A stretch of 64,000 nucleotides of DNA from Geosiphon pyriformis. Lineage: Eukaryota; Glomeromycota; Glomeromycetes; Archaeosporales; Geosiphonaceae. Below are positions 30,961-41,748 of the stretch, piece after piece. The notes under the pieces were generated by a model that worked only from the letters and a program-made list of their open reading frames with translations, was not told the origin of the DNA and searched no databases. Both the position numbers and the translations under genes were made by a program. Location: contig JAAOMT010000200.1 in NCBI GenBank assembly GCA_016748015.1, forward strand, positions 432,984-496,983. Direction: 5' to 3'. Every line of letters starts with the position of its first letter. Positions within the stretch are counted from its first letter, which is position 1.

Positions 30961-32276
30961 ATTATCTCCAAAGGAATAAAATAACATAAAACAACAATCT
31001 AAATATTTTATTACCCACCAAAATATATTATATTGAAAAAACAAAAAAAATTCAGATTAACTATTTAGAGTAATTACAGAATCAGAGAAAGAAACAATAC
31101 TATTCAATATGCATTCAGATCCAATAGCAGGACATTTTTATAAAAAAGCAATCATAAAAAAAACCAGAAAAAGATAATATTAGCCATCTATATATCCAGA
31201 AATTATTTAATATGTTCAAAATTGTAATACTTATTAGAGAAGAGAAAGAACAAAACCCAATAAGCCATTGAGACTAATTAAAGTAAGACAACCATTTGAT
31301 CACATTGGAATTGACTTAGTCAGACTACTAATCATTACCAGCAAAGAAAACAAATACATTGCAGTAGCTATAAACTATCTTACAAAATGGCCAGAAGCAA
31401 AAACAATTCAAAGAGCAGATGCAGAATCTGTTGCCAAATTCATTCATCAAAATTTAATCTGTTAACACAAATGTCCAAAAAAATTGTTATCTGACCAAGA
31501 AACTTACTTTGTAAACAAAACATTAGCAGAATTAAGTCAAAAATTTGGAATTAAAAGACTATTGTCATTATCATATTATCTACAAACCAATGGCTTAATT
31601 AAAAAGTTTAATAGAATATTATGTGAAGTAATTGCCAAAATCAGCCAGAAAAACCAGAACAAATGGGATTTATTTATATCATCAGTATTATTTGCTTATC
31701 AGCCAATAAAGCAAGACACTACACAAACTACATTATTGAATTAGTATATAGTAGAACAACAACAATACCAATCAAAATAGAAGTCAAAACATATCCAACA
31801 AAACCAATAACAGAAGAAAATTTCCAAGAAATATTGTTGAGAAAAACATATGACTGGATGGAAACACTAGAAAACAAATAGTGAAAAGCAGCTGATAATA
31901 TCCAAAAGTTACAAAAAAAACAAAAAAAAAGACATTAACCAATTACTAAATAAACCAGTTAAATTCAAGATTGAAGACAAAGTACTTTTATATCATACCA
32001 AAGTGGAAAAACAATAGAGTGAAAAATTCGATCCTAAATAGAATAAATCATTTTACATTGAAGAAATTTTAGAAAATGGAGCTTATAAATTAAGATAAAA
32101 CAACAAAATCTTAACCAAAGCAGCACATAGTGATCGACTAAAACTTTATTACAATACAGTATCATTATTTATTAATAATATTCCACAATTAGGAGTACAA
32201 AGAATACTAGTTCAACCAGAAGAGATCTCATAAGATCTAGAACCAATAATAATCATTGATACAAACATGTTAAATT
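30961..32276 (+). pseudogene. E4 integrase, decayed
   Basis: The zinc domain is degraded (NMHSDPIAGHFYKKA near 31,105). The core keeps IGIDLVRLL (first Asp), INYLTKWPEAKTIQRADAES and LLSDQETYFVN (second Asp), then NGLIKKFNRIL with Lys for the catalytic Glu. The C-terminal SH3-like part is recognisable (FKIEDKVLLYHTK), and the end is LEPIIIIDTN near 32,270. Stops interrupt at 31,463, 31,742 and several later sites. Confidence 0.83.
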
Positions 32277-32990
32277 GAGACATCAGAATTCTATATAAAG
32301 AGTTGACATATAATAAAGATATAGAAAAAATGGAAATTACTAATAACATTTACTAACTAACACAACAATTATTCCAGGCCATAAATTAACAACAAACAAA
32401 CATGGAAATAATGATCAATTATCAAACCATCTGCTATAGAAACATTAAAAGAAAAAAAAAAAAAACCACATCATATCAACAAACACACAAAGGAAATAGT
32501 AATAATATTGACAAAATTATTAAAAAAGTAAAAAGTGCTTTCAAAAAACCAGTTGTTATAGTCCAATTAGGAGAAGTAACAACAGAAAATTGGGATCAAT
32601 GGATAGAACAATTTCCAATTTTATATTGCTATTAGTATCTGAGACAAAAATTAATGATCCAGAATTTAAATACAAATCAAACCAAAAGATTTTTTGATCA
32701 AAAGATTATACAAAACATAAAAAACTTTATTGAAAAAAAATTTAATTTGGGTATATATATTAAAACTATTTACTGAATATATACTATCTTTCAAGATTAT
32801 CTGGAGATATTATTACAATTAAAAATCAGTAGCTTATCTGTTAATTAATAGGGAAAAATAACCAACAGTCAGTTTAAGGAACTCTGTAAAAAAATAAAGA
32901 AAATAATCTTAGAAAAAAAGTTATGAAATTATTACAAGAAGAAAAGTTAGGAAATTTTGACAGAGCTCAATATTAAAAAAGAGGAGATAA
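32277..32990 (+). pseudogene. E4 third ORF and polypurine tract
   Basis: After integrase the plus strand shows KKVKSAFKKPVVIVQLGE, NWDQWIEQFPILYCY, KRFFDQKIIQNIKNF and, near 32,850, GKITNSQFKELCKKIKK. It ends in the polypurine tract AAAAAAGAGGAGATAA (32,975-32,990) directly before the LTR. The blocks correspond to those of E1 (3,554-4,257). Stop-ridden; function unknown. Confidence 0.55.
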
Positions 32991-33775
32991 TATTACACTT
33001 AGAAAAAAAATAATACATAATCAGAAAAAAGAAAAACACATAATTATAAATTAGCCAATTAAAATAGAAAAAGAGAAAAAAAAATTTTTCAAGAAATTTT
33101 GGATGTTTCAGAAAATTCAGAATTATTTAAGAAATTCAAGATATTTTAGAAAAGTTGAAAATTTTTCAGAAAATCAAGAATTTTATAGAAAATCTAACAA
33201 AGAAAAAAGATTTTTTGTGTAAAGAGAAATATGTATATATAGCAGTAGTATTAAAAGCAGAAAAGACATATCTCTTAATGTTTTAACTTTCTTTTTTACT
33301 TATTTCTTTATCACTTCAAGGATAGTTCATATCTGTTGAAATGAAATCATCAAATTATTAATAAAATACTTATCTAAAAAATCTAATTTATGTTGTTATC
33401 ATTTAGTTGAGAAATATTTGTTAAACTCTAACTATCAATATTTTATGTTAATAATTGCTGATACTTAATTATACTGGAACAATAGCTCTTGATTATGACT
33501 ATTAACAAGATACTAACTTTTGATTGTTTTGGCTTATTTTTTTATTTTCTTTCTTTTTTTATTTTTATTGTTGTATACTAATTGATTAAAAATTAAGCAC
33601 TGAGTTATTAATGTTAAAAAGACTGGTAAAAGACCCAGGAATAAGGGTAAAAACTCATCAAATTAAGGATAGCTTACCAGAAAAATACCAGCCACCATAC
33701 TAAAAAAAAAATTTGACAGAATTGCAATTCCAAAAAGCTATAAGAAAACAATACTTGAATCTCTGTTCATTATAC
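32991..33775 (+). repeat. E4 3' LTR, first part
   Basis: It begins TATTACAC (ancestral TGTTAC) right after the polypurine tract and runs to the ATAC target site of E5 at 33,772-33,775. On the plus strand it has a TATATATAGCAGTAG promoter box near 33,233-33,247, just after repeats of GGAATTTTG-like type (33,095-33,200). A weak CAATAGCT stem lies near 33,480. The rest is at 41,604-41,748. Confidence 0.85.
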
Positions 33776-34523
33776 TGTTATGGGTTGGAATAACAAGCTA
33801 ACAGATAGCAAGGAAGAACAGAATTATAGAGTGATGGAAATAATTAAAGAGAATTCAACTTCAAAGAGTAAATTGAATAAGTATGGATTCAATGTGTGAG
33901 ATCAGTCTCATAAAATATCTCAGTCACTATTCTTTTCAAAAGGTAACTAGAGAATCTGAAGGTAGAAAGATAGTCCATACTGTCAACAAATAATCACATT
34001 TGATATAATTCTATGCTTCATGTCAGTGCTCTTAGAATTTAATATCAAGTATTAGATGTGCTCTTCAGTTATGTTTTATTCAATAATCTTCAAATGCTAC
34101 ACTTATACATTTTAGAAAAAGAGTAAGAATTAACCAATAAGTAATCTTTTATCCCAAGATGTTCGAATACTTAAAAGTAAAGAAAGGGAAATTAATGATA
34201 AGAAAATGATTGAGATAAAAGTTGTTATTTTATTTATTCTTAATTATTTTGAACATGCTTTTCTTCAGTTAAGAGATTTATTGCTTATATAATTGTTAAA
34301 AGTGGTCAATGATTAGATCAATGACTAAGTTAATAATCAAGTCAATGATCAGATCAATGATCAAGTCAATAATTAGGTCAATGATTAGATTAATAATCAG
34401 GTCAATAGTCAGGTCATTGATCAGGTCAATAATCACTATCTAAAAATAGAGTGGCTAATTTATATGACATCAGTGACTAATACATGTGATAATTAATAAG
34501 AAGTATAAGTTTCAACCATAACA
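33776..34523 (-). repeat. E5 3' LTR
   Basis: 748 bp, TGTTATGGG to CATAACA on plus. It contains a TATATAAG box (34,284-34,291) and a 12-bp tandem array (34,309-34,428). The polypurine tract TTTGAAGAGGATAA (minus, 34,524-34,537) adjoins. The third ORF ends inside it at 34,493. Confidence 0.93.
34284..34428 (-). promoter_or_regulatory. E5 LTR promoter: TATATAAG box with ten 12-bp repeats
   Basis: Plus-strand CTTATATA (34,284-34,291) is TATATAAG on the coding strand. From 34,309 to 34,428 ten exact-length 12-bp units fit the consensus ATRATCAGGTCA, with a partial unit after. The other LTR has the same layout (TATA 41,364-41,371; ten units 41,389-41,508), though individual units have mutated independently. 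TGACC/GGTCA half-site-like cores resemble transcription-factor sites; the binder is unknown. Confidence 0.7.
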
Positions 34524-35245
34524 TTATCCTCTTCAAAGAGATTGAGCTCTGGTGAAATCAAGCTATTTATGGAGTAATCTATTTGAAAGGTTTTATCTAA
34601 CTCAAAGCTAACTAGTTTGTTGAAGTTTTTTGTGGATAAGATATATAACACTTGAGACAAAATGAGTTTTGTATCTAAGAGACCAAATCTTTGTATTAGA
34701 GTTTTGGCTTTTTTAGCAATAGTTAAAACTCTTGAGACATTTAACTGTATAATGCCCAAAATTTCTGCCTGTATCTCTGAAGTTGTTTTCTTTATGAGTT
34801 TTATATCCTTTATGATTTTACCAAGGCAACTATAGAGTTCTAATTGCCTTCCATATAACAAGTTTTTGTCTATGGGTAAGATTTCTTGGAGTGTTTTTCA
34901 AATTGTGCTAGAAGATGAAAGTATAGCTGCTGTTATACTTTTCAACAGATATTTATCTATTTTGCTACCAATTTTTTCTTTTCTGGTAATAGTTTTCTTT
35001 GGTCTAATAACAGTATGTGTTCTACTGTTATTAGTTATGGTGGTTTGTTTTTCAATAGTCAAAGTAGCATTTAGATAGTTTTTAATGCAATACTTATAGA
35101 GAGTATAGAAAACATTTTGAATGTTTTGATCCAGAAAATAATTGTTCATGTTAATTGAAAATACCTCTGTTTTGGGAATGGTGTATTTATTTATACTTGA
35201 TTTTTGCTGATTAATTGAGTCAGTATTATCACAACAAACAGCCAA
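34493..35245 (-). pseudogene. E5 third ORF downstream of integrase
   Basis: Two minus-strand open segments lie here: 35,245-34,898 (115 codons, with a basic stretch TRKEKIGSKIDKYLLK) and 34,861-34,493 (122 codons). The second has LYGRQLELYSCLGKIIKDIK, EIQAEILGIIQLNVSRVL and ends LNLFEEDNVMVETYTSY. As in E2, the final codons make up the polypurine tract and enter the LTR. A short gap with one stop separates the segments. Similarity to the E2 third ORF is in length, position and end, weak in residues. Not recognised; no membrane segment. Confidence 0.5.
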
Positions 35246-36510
35246 TTAGGTTATTTATGATATTTTTGAGTCATGTACTGTGAACAAAATGATCATTGAA
35301 GATTGTTCCAGATTGATCTTGAAGAATATAAGAACTATTGTTCAAAACTTTGTTAACTATAAAAGGTTTTTTCTATTGGCTAGAGAACTTATCACCATAA
35401 ACATTGTCTCTGTCAAAATGGTATTCTAGTACCAAGTCACCAACACTTAAAGAAAGTGTTTTATATGTTTTCTTTTTCTTAAGCTTTTCTTGAAACTGTT
35501 TTATCTTTTCAAAAGCAATTATTTGTGCTTCTATTAAGGAGTCAAGAATGATACCAAGTCTTCTTTGCAAAATGTTTTTGTAATTTTCTATTGTAATCTC
35601 TTCAAAGAGTATTGTTTTAATGTCAGTTTTTATTAGTAGTGTTGTCATGCATCCATAGAGCAGATAAAAAAGTTCATAACTTGTTATGTCATAATTTACA
35701 GTTCTATAAGCAAACAAAGCTGAAGGCAGTATTTTGTTCCATAAGTTTGTTTCTTTACTGGTTTTGGCTAGGGTTTCACATAGTGTTCTATTAAAATATT
35801 CCACTAGGCCATTTGTTTGAAAGTGATAAAAGAAGGAAAGTTTATGATGTATTCCTATTTTTTTACAAAGTTCCTCAACCAGTGTACTGAGAAAAGCTCT
35901 TCTTTTATCAGATAAAAGTTCTTTGGGGCAGTCATAATGGCAGATGATATCTTCATAAATGAAATTGGCTATTAAGACTGCTGTTTGGTCTGAAGTGGCT
36001 CTTGTTTCTACTCACTTTGTAAGATAGTTAATAACTGTGATAATATATCTGTTGTTATCAGGAGTTATTGTTAAAGGTTCAACAACATTTATATCAATTC
36101 TGTCAAATAATTGACTAACAGAGATTGGATAAATATTTTCTTTGTGATTGGGTTTGCCTTTTCTTTGGCAGATGTCACAGGTTTTAATGTATTCAGCAAT
36201 GTTTTTTCCCAAGGTAGGCCAATAATAGCAAGCTAAAGTTTTTTGAATTGTCTTTGTTTTTTCAAAGTGTTCAGCTAATGGGTTAGTGTATATGTTGTAT
36301 ATTACAATTTCTCTTTCTTTAAATCTGATGACTCTCGAGGGGCAGTCAGGATCTTTTCTATTTTTTTTATATAATTGGTTCTGGTAAATTAAATAGAAAT
36401 TTGATTGTTTGCGTAAATGTTCTCTTTACTGTTAAGTAATATTCTGGTGGGTATTGTCTTTTACCCAAAAATTTCATTAAGGCAGAGTAGTTGTCTAAGT
36501 CCATTATTGT
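35246..36510 (-). pseudogene. E5 integrase, decayed
   Basis: The zinc domain ends YIKTCDICQRKGK (near 36,170). The core has DRIDINVVEPL (first catalytic Asp now Asn) and INYLTKW. A middle part with stops reads LIAKLPKELLSDK at about 35,920. The last part, GLVEYFNRTLCETLAKTSKE, keeps the Glu. The open C-terminal stretch at 35,804-35,373 has ALFAYRTVNYDITSYELFYL and LSLSVGDLVLEYHFD. Lies between RNase H and the third ORF, as in the other elements. Confidence 0.83.
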
Positions 36511-37880
36511 GTTTGTTTATGAAGGAGTTACTAATAATTAAGTTGGTTTGATTTGAGAAGTTGTATTATTACTAAATGGTAAGTCTAAAGAGAGCATTGG
36601 CATTTTGATGATTTGCTTCTTTACAGTATTAAATATCATAGTCAAATTCATCCAAATGAAGTATTTAGTGAGTTATTTGTTTGTGTTCTAGCTTTTTTTT
36701 ATTGTGCAGCCAAACCAAGACTTGATAATCTGTTACTACTAAAAATTTTGCACCAAAAAGATATTGATCCCAATAGCTAATAGCCCAAACTACTGCTAAA
36801 CATTTTTGTTCAGTAACTAAATAGTTTTTTTCTGCTGGTGTAAAAGATCTACTGACATATGCTATGGCATGTTCTCTGCCATTTTCATCTTTCTGTGAAA
36901 GAACAGCACTAAGTCCATAGCTAAATGCATCAGTGTGGAGAATAAAAGGTTGGTCCAGATCAGATTGCTTGAGAATTGGTTTAATAACAAGTTTTTCTTT
37001 CAGAATTTTAAAAGCTTTTTGTTAATAAGTGCTCCAGTGATAATTGACATTTTTTCTGAGTAGCTGATTCAGAAGAAAGACAATTTTGGAGAAATTCTTA
37101 ATAAATTTATGATAGTAAAAGGCCAAACCAAGAAAAGAGCATAATTCAAAAACATTCATTGGTTGTCTAATATTCTGAACTTTTTCAACTTTAGCTGGAT
37201 CAGAGAAGATTTCATTTTTTGTAATAAGATAATCAAGAAACTGGGTGGATTGGTGTCCAAAAAAAGATTTAATTGGGTTAATCTTGAGGCCAGCATTTCT
37301 AAGCAGGTCAAAAACCTTCTGTAAATATTCAAAATGTTTATCTCAGGTTTTTGAATATACCATTATATCATCCAAATAAACCAGAACAAAGTTTTCTTTT
37401 ACTGATTCAAATACTTTATTCATTAGGCATTGAAAGATGGAAGGAGCATTGATGAGACCAAAAGGCATGATTGTGAATTTATAGATGTCATACTTGGTAA
37501 TGAAGACAGTTTTTTTTCTGCTTTCTAAATGCATTTTTACTTGTCAGAATTTAGCAGTTAAGTCAATGGTTAAGAAGAAAGCAGCACCATTGAATTTATC
37601 TAGCATTGCATTAATTTTGGGGAGTAAATACATGTCTCTTATAGTAATGGCATTTAGTTGGCAGTAGTCAACACAGAAGCATAGGGTTCCATCTTTTTTG
37701 GATACCACTACAACTGGGAAAGCCTATTCACTCTTGGTTTCCTGTATAAATTCAAGATCTTTCATTCTGTTTATCTCTTTCTTGATAAACTCATTATTGC
37801 ATTAATTGGATTGATAAGGCTTCAAATGGATGGGATAAGTTTCTTTTGTGGTGATAGTATATTGTATCACATGAGTTCAT
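36511..37880 (-). pseudogene. E5 reverse transcriptase and RNase H, decayed
   Basis: RT blocks on minus: FCVDYCQLNAITIRD near 37,660, LESRKKTVFITKYDIYKFTI, MPFGLINAPSIFQCLMN, and LVYLDDIMVYSKT with YLDD intact (about 37,350-37,385). The thumb region reads PIKSFFGHQSTQFLDYLI. RNase H shows LHTDAFSYGLSAVLSQKD near 36,900, AYVSRSFTPAEKNYLVTEQ, and a tryptophan/aspartate block. Stops are fewer than in E1 or E4. The sequence differs clearly from the dUTPase-type elements, so E5 is a separate gypsy lineage. Confidence 0.87.
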
Positions 37881-38437
37881 CTGGGAGTGTCACCTTCTTT
37901 TGAAATAACTGAAGCATTTTTAGCCAACAGATTTTTAATGTTCACTTTTCTTTCTTCAGGGGAAGGTTCTCTTTGTTTTACAATTAGAGATTGAATTTCA
38001 GGTGGTTCACTCTCAAAGGACTTCTGTATTTCTTTTAATTCTTTTCTGAGTATCAAACTAATTGGCTCCCAATCTTTGTAATAGATTAGGCAGGACTTGC
38101 ATTCATCACTAAAAGAATACAAAGGTTTATCATACCAGCACCTGGCACAAGAACTATGTCACCAATAACTGTATTTGGCTTTTTTGTCAGACTTTCTGTT
38201 AAAAGTTCTTCTGAGGATATCATAGTAGGGCCAGCAGATCAGCTTGTCATTTATCATGATTTTTTCTTTGTCAGTTTTAACATTGTTTAGTGGCTTGTCA
38301 TTGCTAGTGAAGATGGTATAGACAAGTTTAACAGTTTCTTTTTGTTCTTCTTGATCTTCTTTATCATCACTCTCATCATCATCTGATTTATTTGATTGTT
38401 TTTCTTCTTGGTTCTGTTTGATTACTGGAGGAGTTGT
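37877..38437 (-). pseudogene. E5 Cys-pair region between protease and RT (no dUTPase)
   Basis: On the minus strand: an acidic stretch (DDESDDKEDQEEQ near 38,350), HSSCARCWYDKPLYSF, DECKSCLIYYKDWEPIS, a helix KELKEIQKSFESEPPE and KNLLAKNASVISKEGDTPR leading to RT. Two CxxC pairs about 15 residues apart could bind one zinc. This occupies the place where the other elements have cysteine-rich module plus dUTPase, and suggests that the Cys pairs are older in these elements than the dUTPase insertion, or were kept when it was lost. Confidence 0.6.
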
Positions 38438-39256
38438 TCAATAATAGCATTTAACCACAATGGGTTTCTCACCACATCTGATGGTTAGCTCGCAAAGTTC
38501 ATAGTTAAATAGTGCTTTGGCTTTCTTAAGCCACTTATTACTAACAATAATAGTATATTCTTTTGCTTTAGATACTTCCATGTCTGTTTCGATGCTGATA
38601 CCATTGATGCAAACAGGAACAGCTTTGGCTATACTTAGACCTTTCTTTTTGTCACTATGTACATTAGTTATTGGTCTTATGGACAGTTTATCAATCTTTC
38701 TGCCAATTGCTTTTAAAAAGTGTTTGGCAATTATGCTAACAGATGATCCACTATTTAGGATCAGATCAATGAAGTAACCAGCCACTTGGGCTTTACAAAT
38801 CAGAGGGGTGACATTGCTGTTATCAGCAAGTCCAGCTTGGCAAGAACATTTGTTGGTTTTTGGTGTTTTTTTCTTTGGTATTAAAAATTTGTGAAAATTT
38901 TTTCTGAACTGTGAATGGATCATTAGTTGGCCAAATGTAATGTAAGCTGGGGTTTCCATGAGATCTTTAACAACAGAATAAAATCCAGATTTTTGTACAA
39001 TTTCTGGGGATTTCAACTTTGGAAAATTTTTAAAAACTTTGGCTTTTGGTGGCTCGTTGTTATTAGCAGTTGATTTGAATGCTTTATTTGGGTTCAGAAC
39101 AAAATCAATTTTGGCTTTCTTCTTCTTTTTTGTTGATTCAGAAGTGTTGATTGCTAGTTCATTTATATCATGATCATTATTAGTTAGGTTAAAAGCATAA
39201 AAAGAGTTTTTTTCTGGTTGGCTTGCATTTTTACTCTTTGGAAGTGTGCCTACCAA
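38438..39256 (-). CDS. E5 aspartic protease region, 272-codon open frame with active Asp lost
   Basis: An open minus-strand frame starts at 39,256. It has a Ser/Lys-rich spacer (ESTKKKKKAKIDFVLN), a middle region with MIHSQFRKNFHKF, and a protease core. There, VAGYFIDLILNSGSSVSIIA has Asn in place of the catalytic Asp (AAT for GAT), then VHSDKKKGLSIAKAVPVCIN and IIVSNKWLKKAKALFNYEL. The length of core plus spacer suits a Ty3-type protease. The open frame without its catalytic residue fits one G-to-A mutation and no time for stops. Follows gag by a small gap and frame change. Confidence 0.8.
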   Translation of the reverse strand: MVGTLPKSKNASQPEKNSFYAFNLTNNDHDINELAINTSESTKKKKKAKIDFVLNPNKAFKSTANNNEPPKAKVFKNFPKLKSPEIVQKSGFYSVVKDLMETPAYITFGQLMIHSQFRKNFHKFLIPKKKTPKTNKCSCQAGLADNSNVTPLICKAQVAGYFIDLILNSGSSVSIIAKHFLKAIGRKIDKLSIRPITNVHSDKKKGLSIAKAVPVCINGISIETDMEVSKAKEYTIIVSNKWLKKAKALFNYELCELTIRCGEKPIVVKCYY

Positions 39257-39264
39257 TTTAAAGA

Positions 39265-40803
39265 CTAATAAACAGTAGCTTTAACTAAGGGATTCTCTTC
39301 AAAGAAATTGATGTTAACATGATTGGGTCTTTGATTGGGAACATTATTGTTGATAGTTCTGTTGTTTTGATTGTCATTGTTTCTAGGAGCTGGAGGAGGT
39401 AGGGGAGGATTGTTACAATCTTTGGAAAAATGTCCAGTTAATTCACAGCAGTAACACACAAGTAGGTTATAATTTTGTTGTCTTTGATATGGGAGTTGCT
39501 GAGATTGATTAAAATGGGGTTTAAATCTGGGTCTTTGGGGTTGTTGATTCTCTCTGACAGTTTGGACTAAAAGTTCCAGTAACCAGATAAGATTAACTGT
39601 AAATCTATCTATTAACTGTTCATTTGAGTCTTGAGTTTGAGCAGCAAAAGAGGCAGCAGCCATTTGTGAAGCTAAAGCCATGGCAGAAGCAAGAGCAAAA
39701 ACTGGAAATGTGAATCCCAAATGCACCCTTTGGTTATCTTCAATTCTTTGTGCCAGTTCAATAGCCATGTCTATTATTGGATTGTTTTTTAAAGCCAAGA
39801 GAGGCCAAAGAGCATACAATAGATCAGTTTTTAATCTTTTTGTGAAGGAATAGATCTTTTGCTCTTCTGTCTAGTTTCTCCTGGAATCTACACATTTGAT
39901 TAACTTTCTGATAGCTTTGGCATATTCAGTTACTACTTTTTCAGAGCCTTGGGTTCTTTTTTCTATTTCCATGCACCATTTGGATATTAATATTGGGGTT
40001 CTGAACTTGGTCTCAAACCAAGTAGTGAAAGAGGTATTTTTTTCTTCAGCATTGGTTGGTGTTCATCTGATTATTTAGTGTTGGGCATTGGCATTTGTTT
40101 CTTATAAGAACCAAGTAGCAGGAGAACCTTGGAGATAACCACCAATGATTTGGAACTTGTATTTTTCATCATACTGGTTGGCAGTGGCAGCTCTCTCAAA
40201 ATCATCCAACCATTCAATTGGATCTTATGTATCACTTCTAAATAGTGATAATAGGGTATTGTTTCTTCTTCCTAGAGCAGTTTATATACTTTGAAGGGTG
40301 GCCAGAATGTTTGCTTGTATAGAGTCATTAGCCATTAGTTCAAAGATAACTGTTTGTATAAATAAGTCTGATTCACTTGATAAAAGATCAAAAACAGAGG
40401 CAGTTTGGTAGCTTTTTTTTTCTGTTTCAAAGGAAGTTTCAGTTGCTTGATGGGCAGCAATCCAAATGTGGATTTGATAATTCAGATATTCGGAATTAAG
40501 GGACTGTTGTTCAAAGATTATGGAGTATAAAAGTTGATTGATACTGTTGTTTCTTTCTTTAAAGTTGTCTTTAAAATAAGCTTGATCAAAGTAATAAGTT
40601 GTATAGGCTGTGTAGGTTTCAGCTGAATGCTTATTCAGGAACCAGTTCCAAAAATCTTGAAATTGTCTACTGGATTGATCTTCAATGGGGAAGCAAATCA
40701 AGCAGAAGGGCAAAGAATTGAGTTTAATAAAGTCTAAATCATTTTTGTTGTGTGCTTTAAAGTGTTCTTTTGATTGTTGTGGCAAGTATAAATAATCACC
40801 CAT
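39265..40803 (-). pseudogene. E5 gag with CCHC knuckle
   Basis: The start MGDYLYLPQQSKEHF at 40,803 lies about 30 bases after the primer site. A 173-codon open stretch follows (FWNWFLNKHSAETYTAYTTY, ELMANDSIQANILATLQ). The central part around 39,850-40,280 has several stops but shows WLDDFERAATANQYDEKYKF-like capsid sequence. The last 184 codons (39,819-39,265) include MAIELAQRIEDNQRVH, an Ala-rich segment and the knuckle CYCCELTGHFSKDC. It differs from gag of the dUTPase-type elements. Confidence 0.82.
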
Positions 40804-40832
40804 ACAATAGAAAACAGAGTGGATTTTGACAA

Positions 40833-40849
40833 CCTCACAGGGAGCACTA
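40833..40849 (-). other. E5 primer-binding site, set back 6 bases from the LTR
   Basis: The minus strand reads TAGTGCTCCCTGTGAGG. It is the same tRNA match as in E1 and E3 (with TAG for TGG), but six bases (40,850-40,855) separate it from the LTR end, whereas in E0, E1 and E3 the TTTGGTGC abuts the LTR. Confidence 0.6.
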
Positions 40850-40855
40850 CTTTTA

Positions 40856-41603
40856 TGTTATGAGTTGGAATAACAAGCTAATAGATAACAAGAGAGAACA
40901 GAATTGTAAGATAATAGAAATAATCAAAGGGAATTCAACTTTAAAGAGCAAATTAAATAAGTATAAATTTAATATACAAGATCAGTCTCATAAAATATCT
41001 CAGTCACTATTCTTTTCAAAAGATAACTAGGGAATCTGAAGGTAAAGGGATAGTCCATATTATTAACAAATGATCACACTTGGTATAATTCTATGTCTTA
41101 TGTCAGCGCTCTTAGAATTCAATATCAAGTATCAAATGTGCTTTTCAGTCATGTTTTATTCAATAATCTTCAAATGCTACACTTATATGTTTCAAAAAAA
41201 GTGTAAGAATTAACCAACAAGTAATTTTTTATCTCAAGATGTTCAGATACTTAAAGATAGGAAAAGAAAAATTAGTGATAAGAAAATGATTGAGATAAAA
41301 GTTGTTATTTTATTTATTCTTGATTATTTTGAACATGCTTTTCTTTAGCTAAGAGATTTATCACTTATATAGTTGTCAAAAGTGGTCAATAATCAGGTCA
41401 ACAACTAGGTCAATAATCAGATCAATGGTCAGATCAATGATCAGATCAATGATTAGATCAATAATCAAGTTAATAATCAGGTTAACAGTCAGGTCATTAA
41501 TTAAGTCAATAATTACTATCTAAAAATAGAATGGCTAATTTATATAATATCAGTGGCTAATACATGTGATAATTAATAAGAAGTATAAGTTTTAACTGTA
41601 ACA
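40856..41603 (-). repeat. E5 5' LTR
   Basis: 748 bp, TGTTATGAG to GTAACA on plus, followed by ATAC. It carries CTTATATA (41,364-41,371) and ten 12-bp units (41,389-41,508). Same length as its partner, so divergence is by substitution, chiefly transitions. Confidence 0.93.
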
Positions 41604-41748
41604 ATACAAAAGACTCAACCAAAATCTTCAACTTAACCAAAACCTTTAGATTACCCAAACCTTCAGATAATATCAATCATATCAGTTATTAAGCACCAAG
41701 TTATGAATTTGTTATTTAATTTGAGACTCCAAATAATTATTTGTAATA
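41604..41748 (+). repeat. E4 3' LTR, second part
   Basis: Starts with the duplicated ATAC and continues the E4 LTR (CTCAACCAAAATCTTCAAC) to GTAATA (ancestral GTAACA) at 41,748. Beyond it is LINE coding sequence. Confidence 0.82.

Larger units (their letters stand above)
33776..41603 (-). mobile_element. Element E5: Ty3/gypsy retrotransposon without dUTPase, full length
   Basis: A 7,828-bp element with two LTRs of exactly 748 bp and a perfect 4-bp duplication ATAC (33,772-33,775, 41,604-41,607), inserted in the E4 3' LTR. Minus-strand order: primer site, gag with CCHC, protease, short Cys-pair region, RT, RNase H, integrase, third ORF, polypurine tract. No dUTPase motifs occur between protease and RT. 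LTRs are about 90% identical by eye. Its ORFs are longer than in the older copies, but with stops and a lost protease Asp. Confidence 0.92.
27799..41748 (+). mobile_element. Element E4: dUTPase-type Ty3/gypsy retrotransposon, 3' part, heavily mutated
   Basis: Plus-strand remnant: cysteine-rich module, dUTPase, linker, RT, RNase H, integrase, third ORF, polypurine tract (32,975-32,990) and 3' LTR. The LTR is split by E5 at ATAC. The 5' LTR, gag and protease lie left of the inserted E3-family LTR, outside the window or lost. Its LTR ends at 41,748 against LINE ORF2 sequence, so E4 appears to have inserted in that LINE. It is the most mutated copy, with dozens of TAA/TAG codons. Confidence 0.82.

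Noticed and set aside
34309-34428. Regular 12-bp repeats as a CRISPR-like array
   Set aside because: Units are 12 bp with no spacers, sit inside an LTR next to a TATA box, and recur in the partner LTR. The window is eukaryotic.
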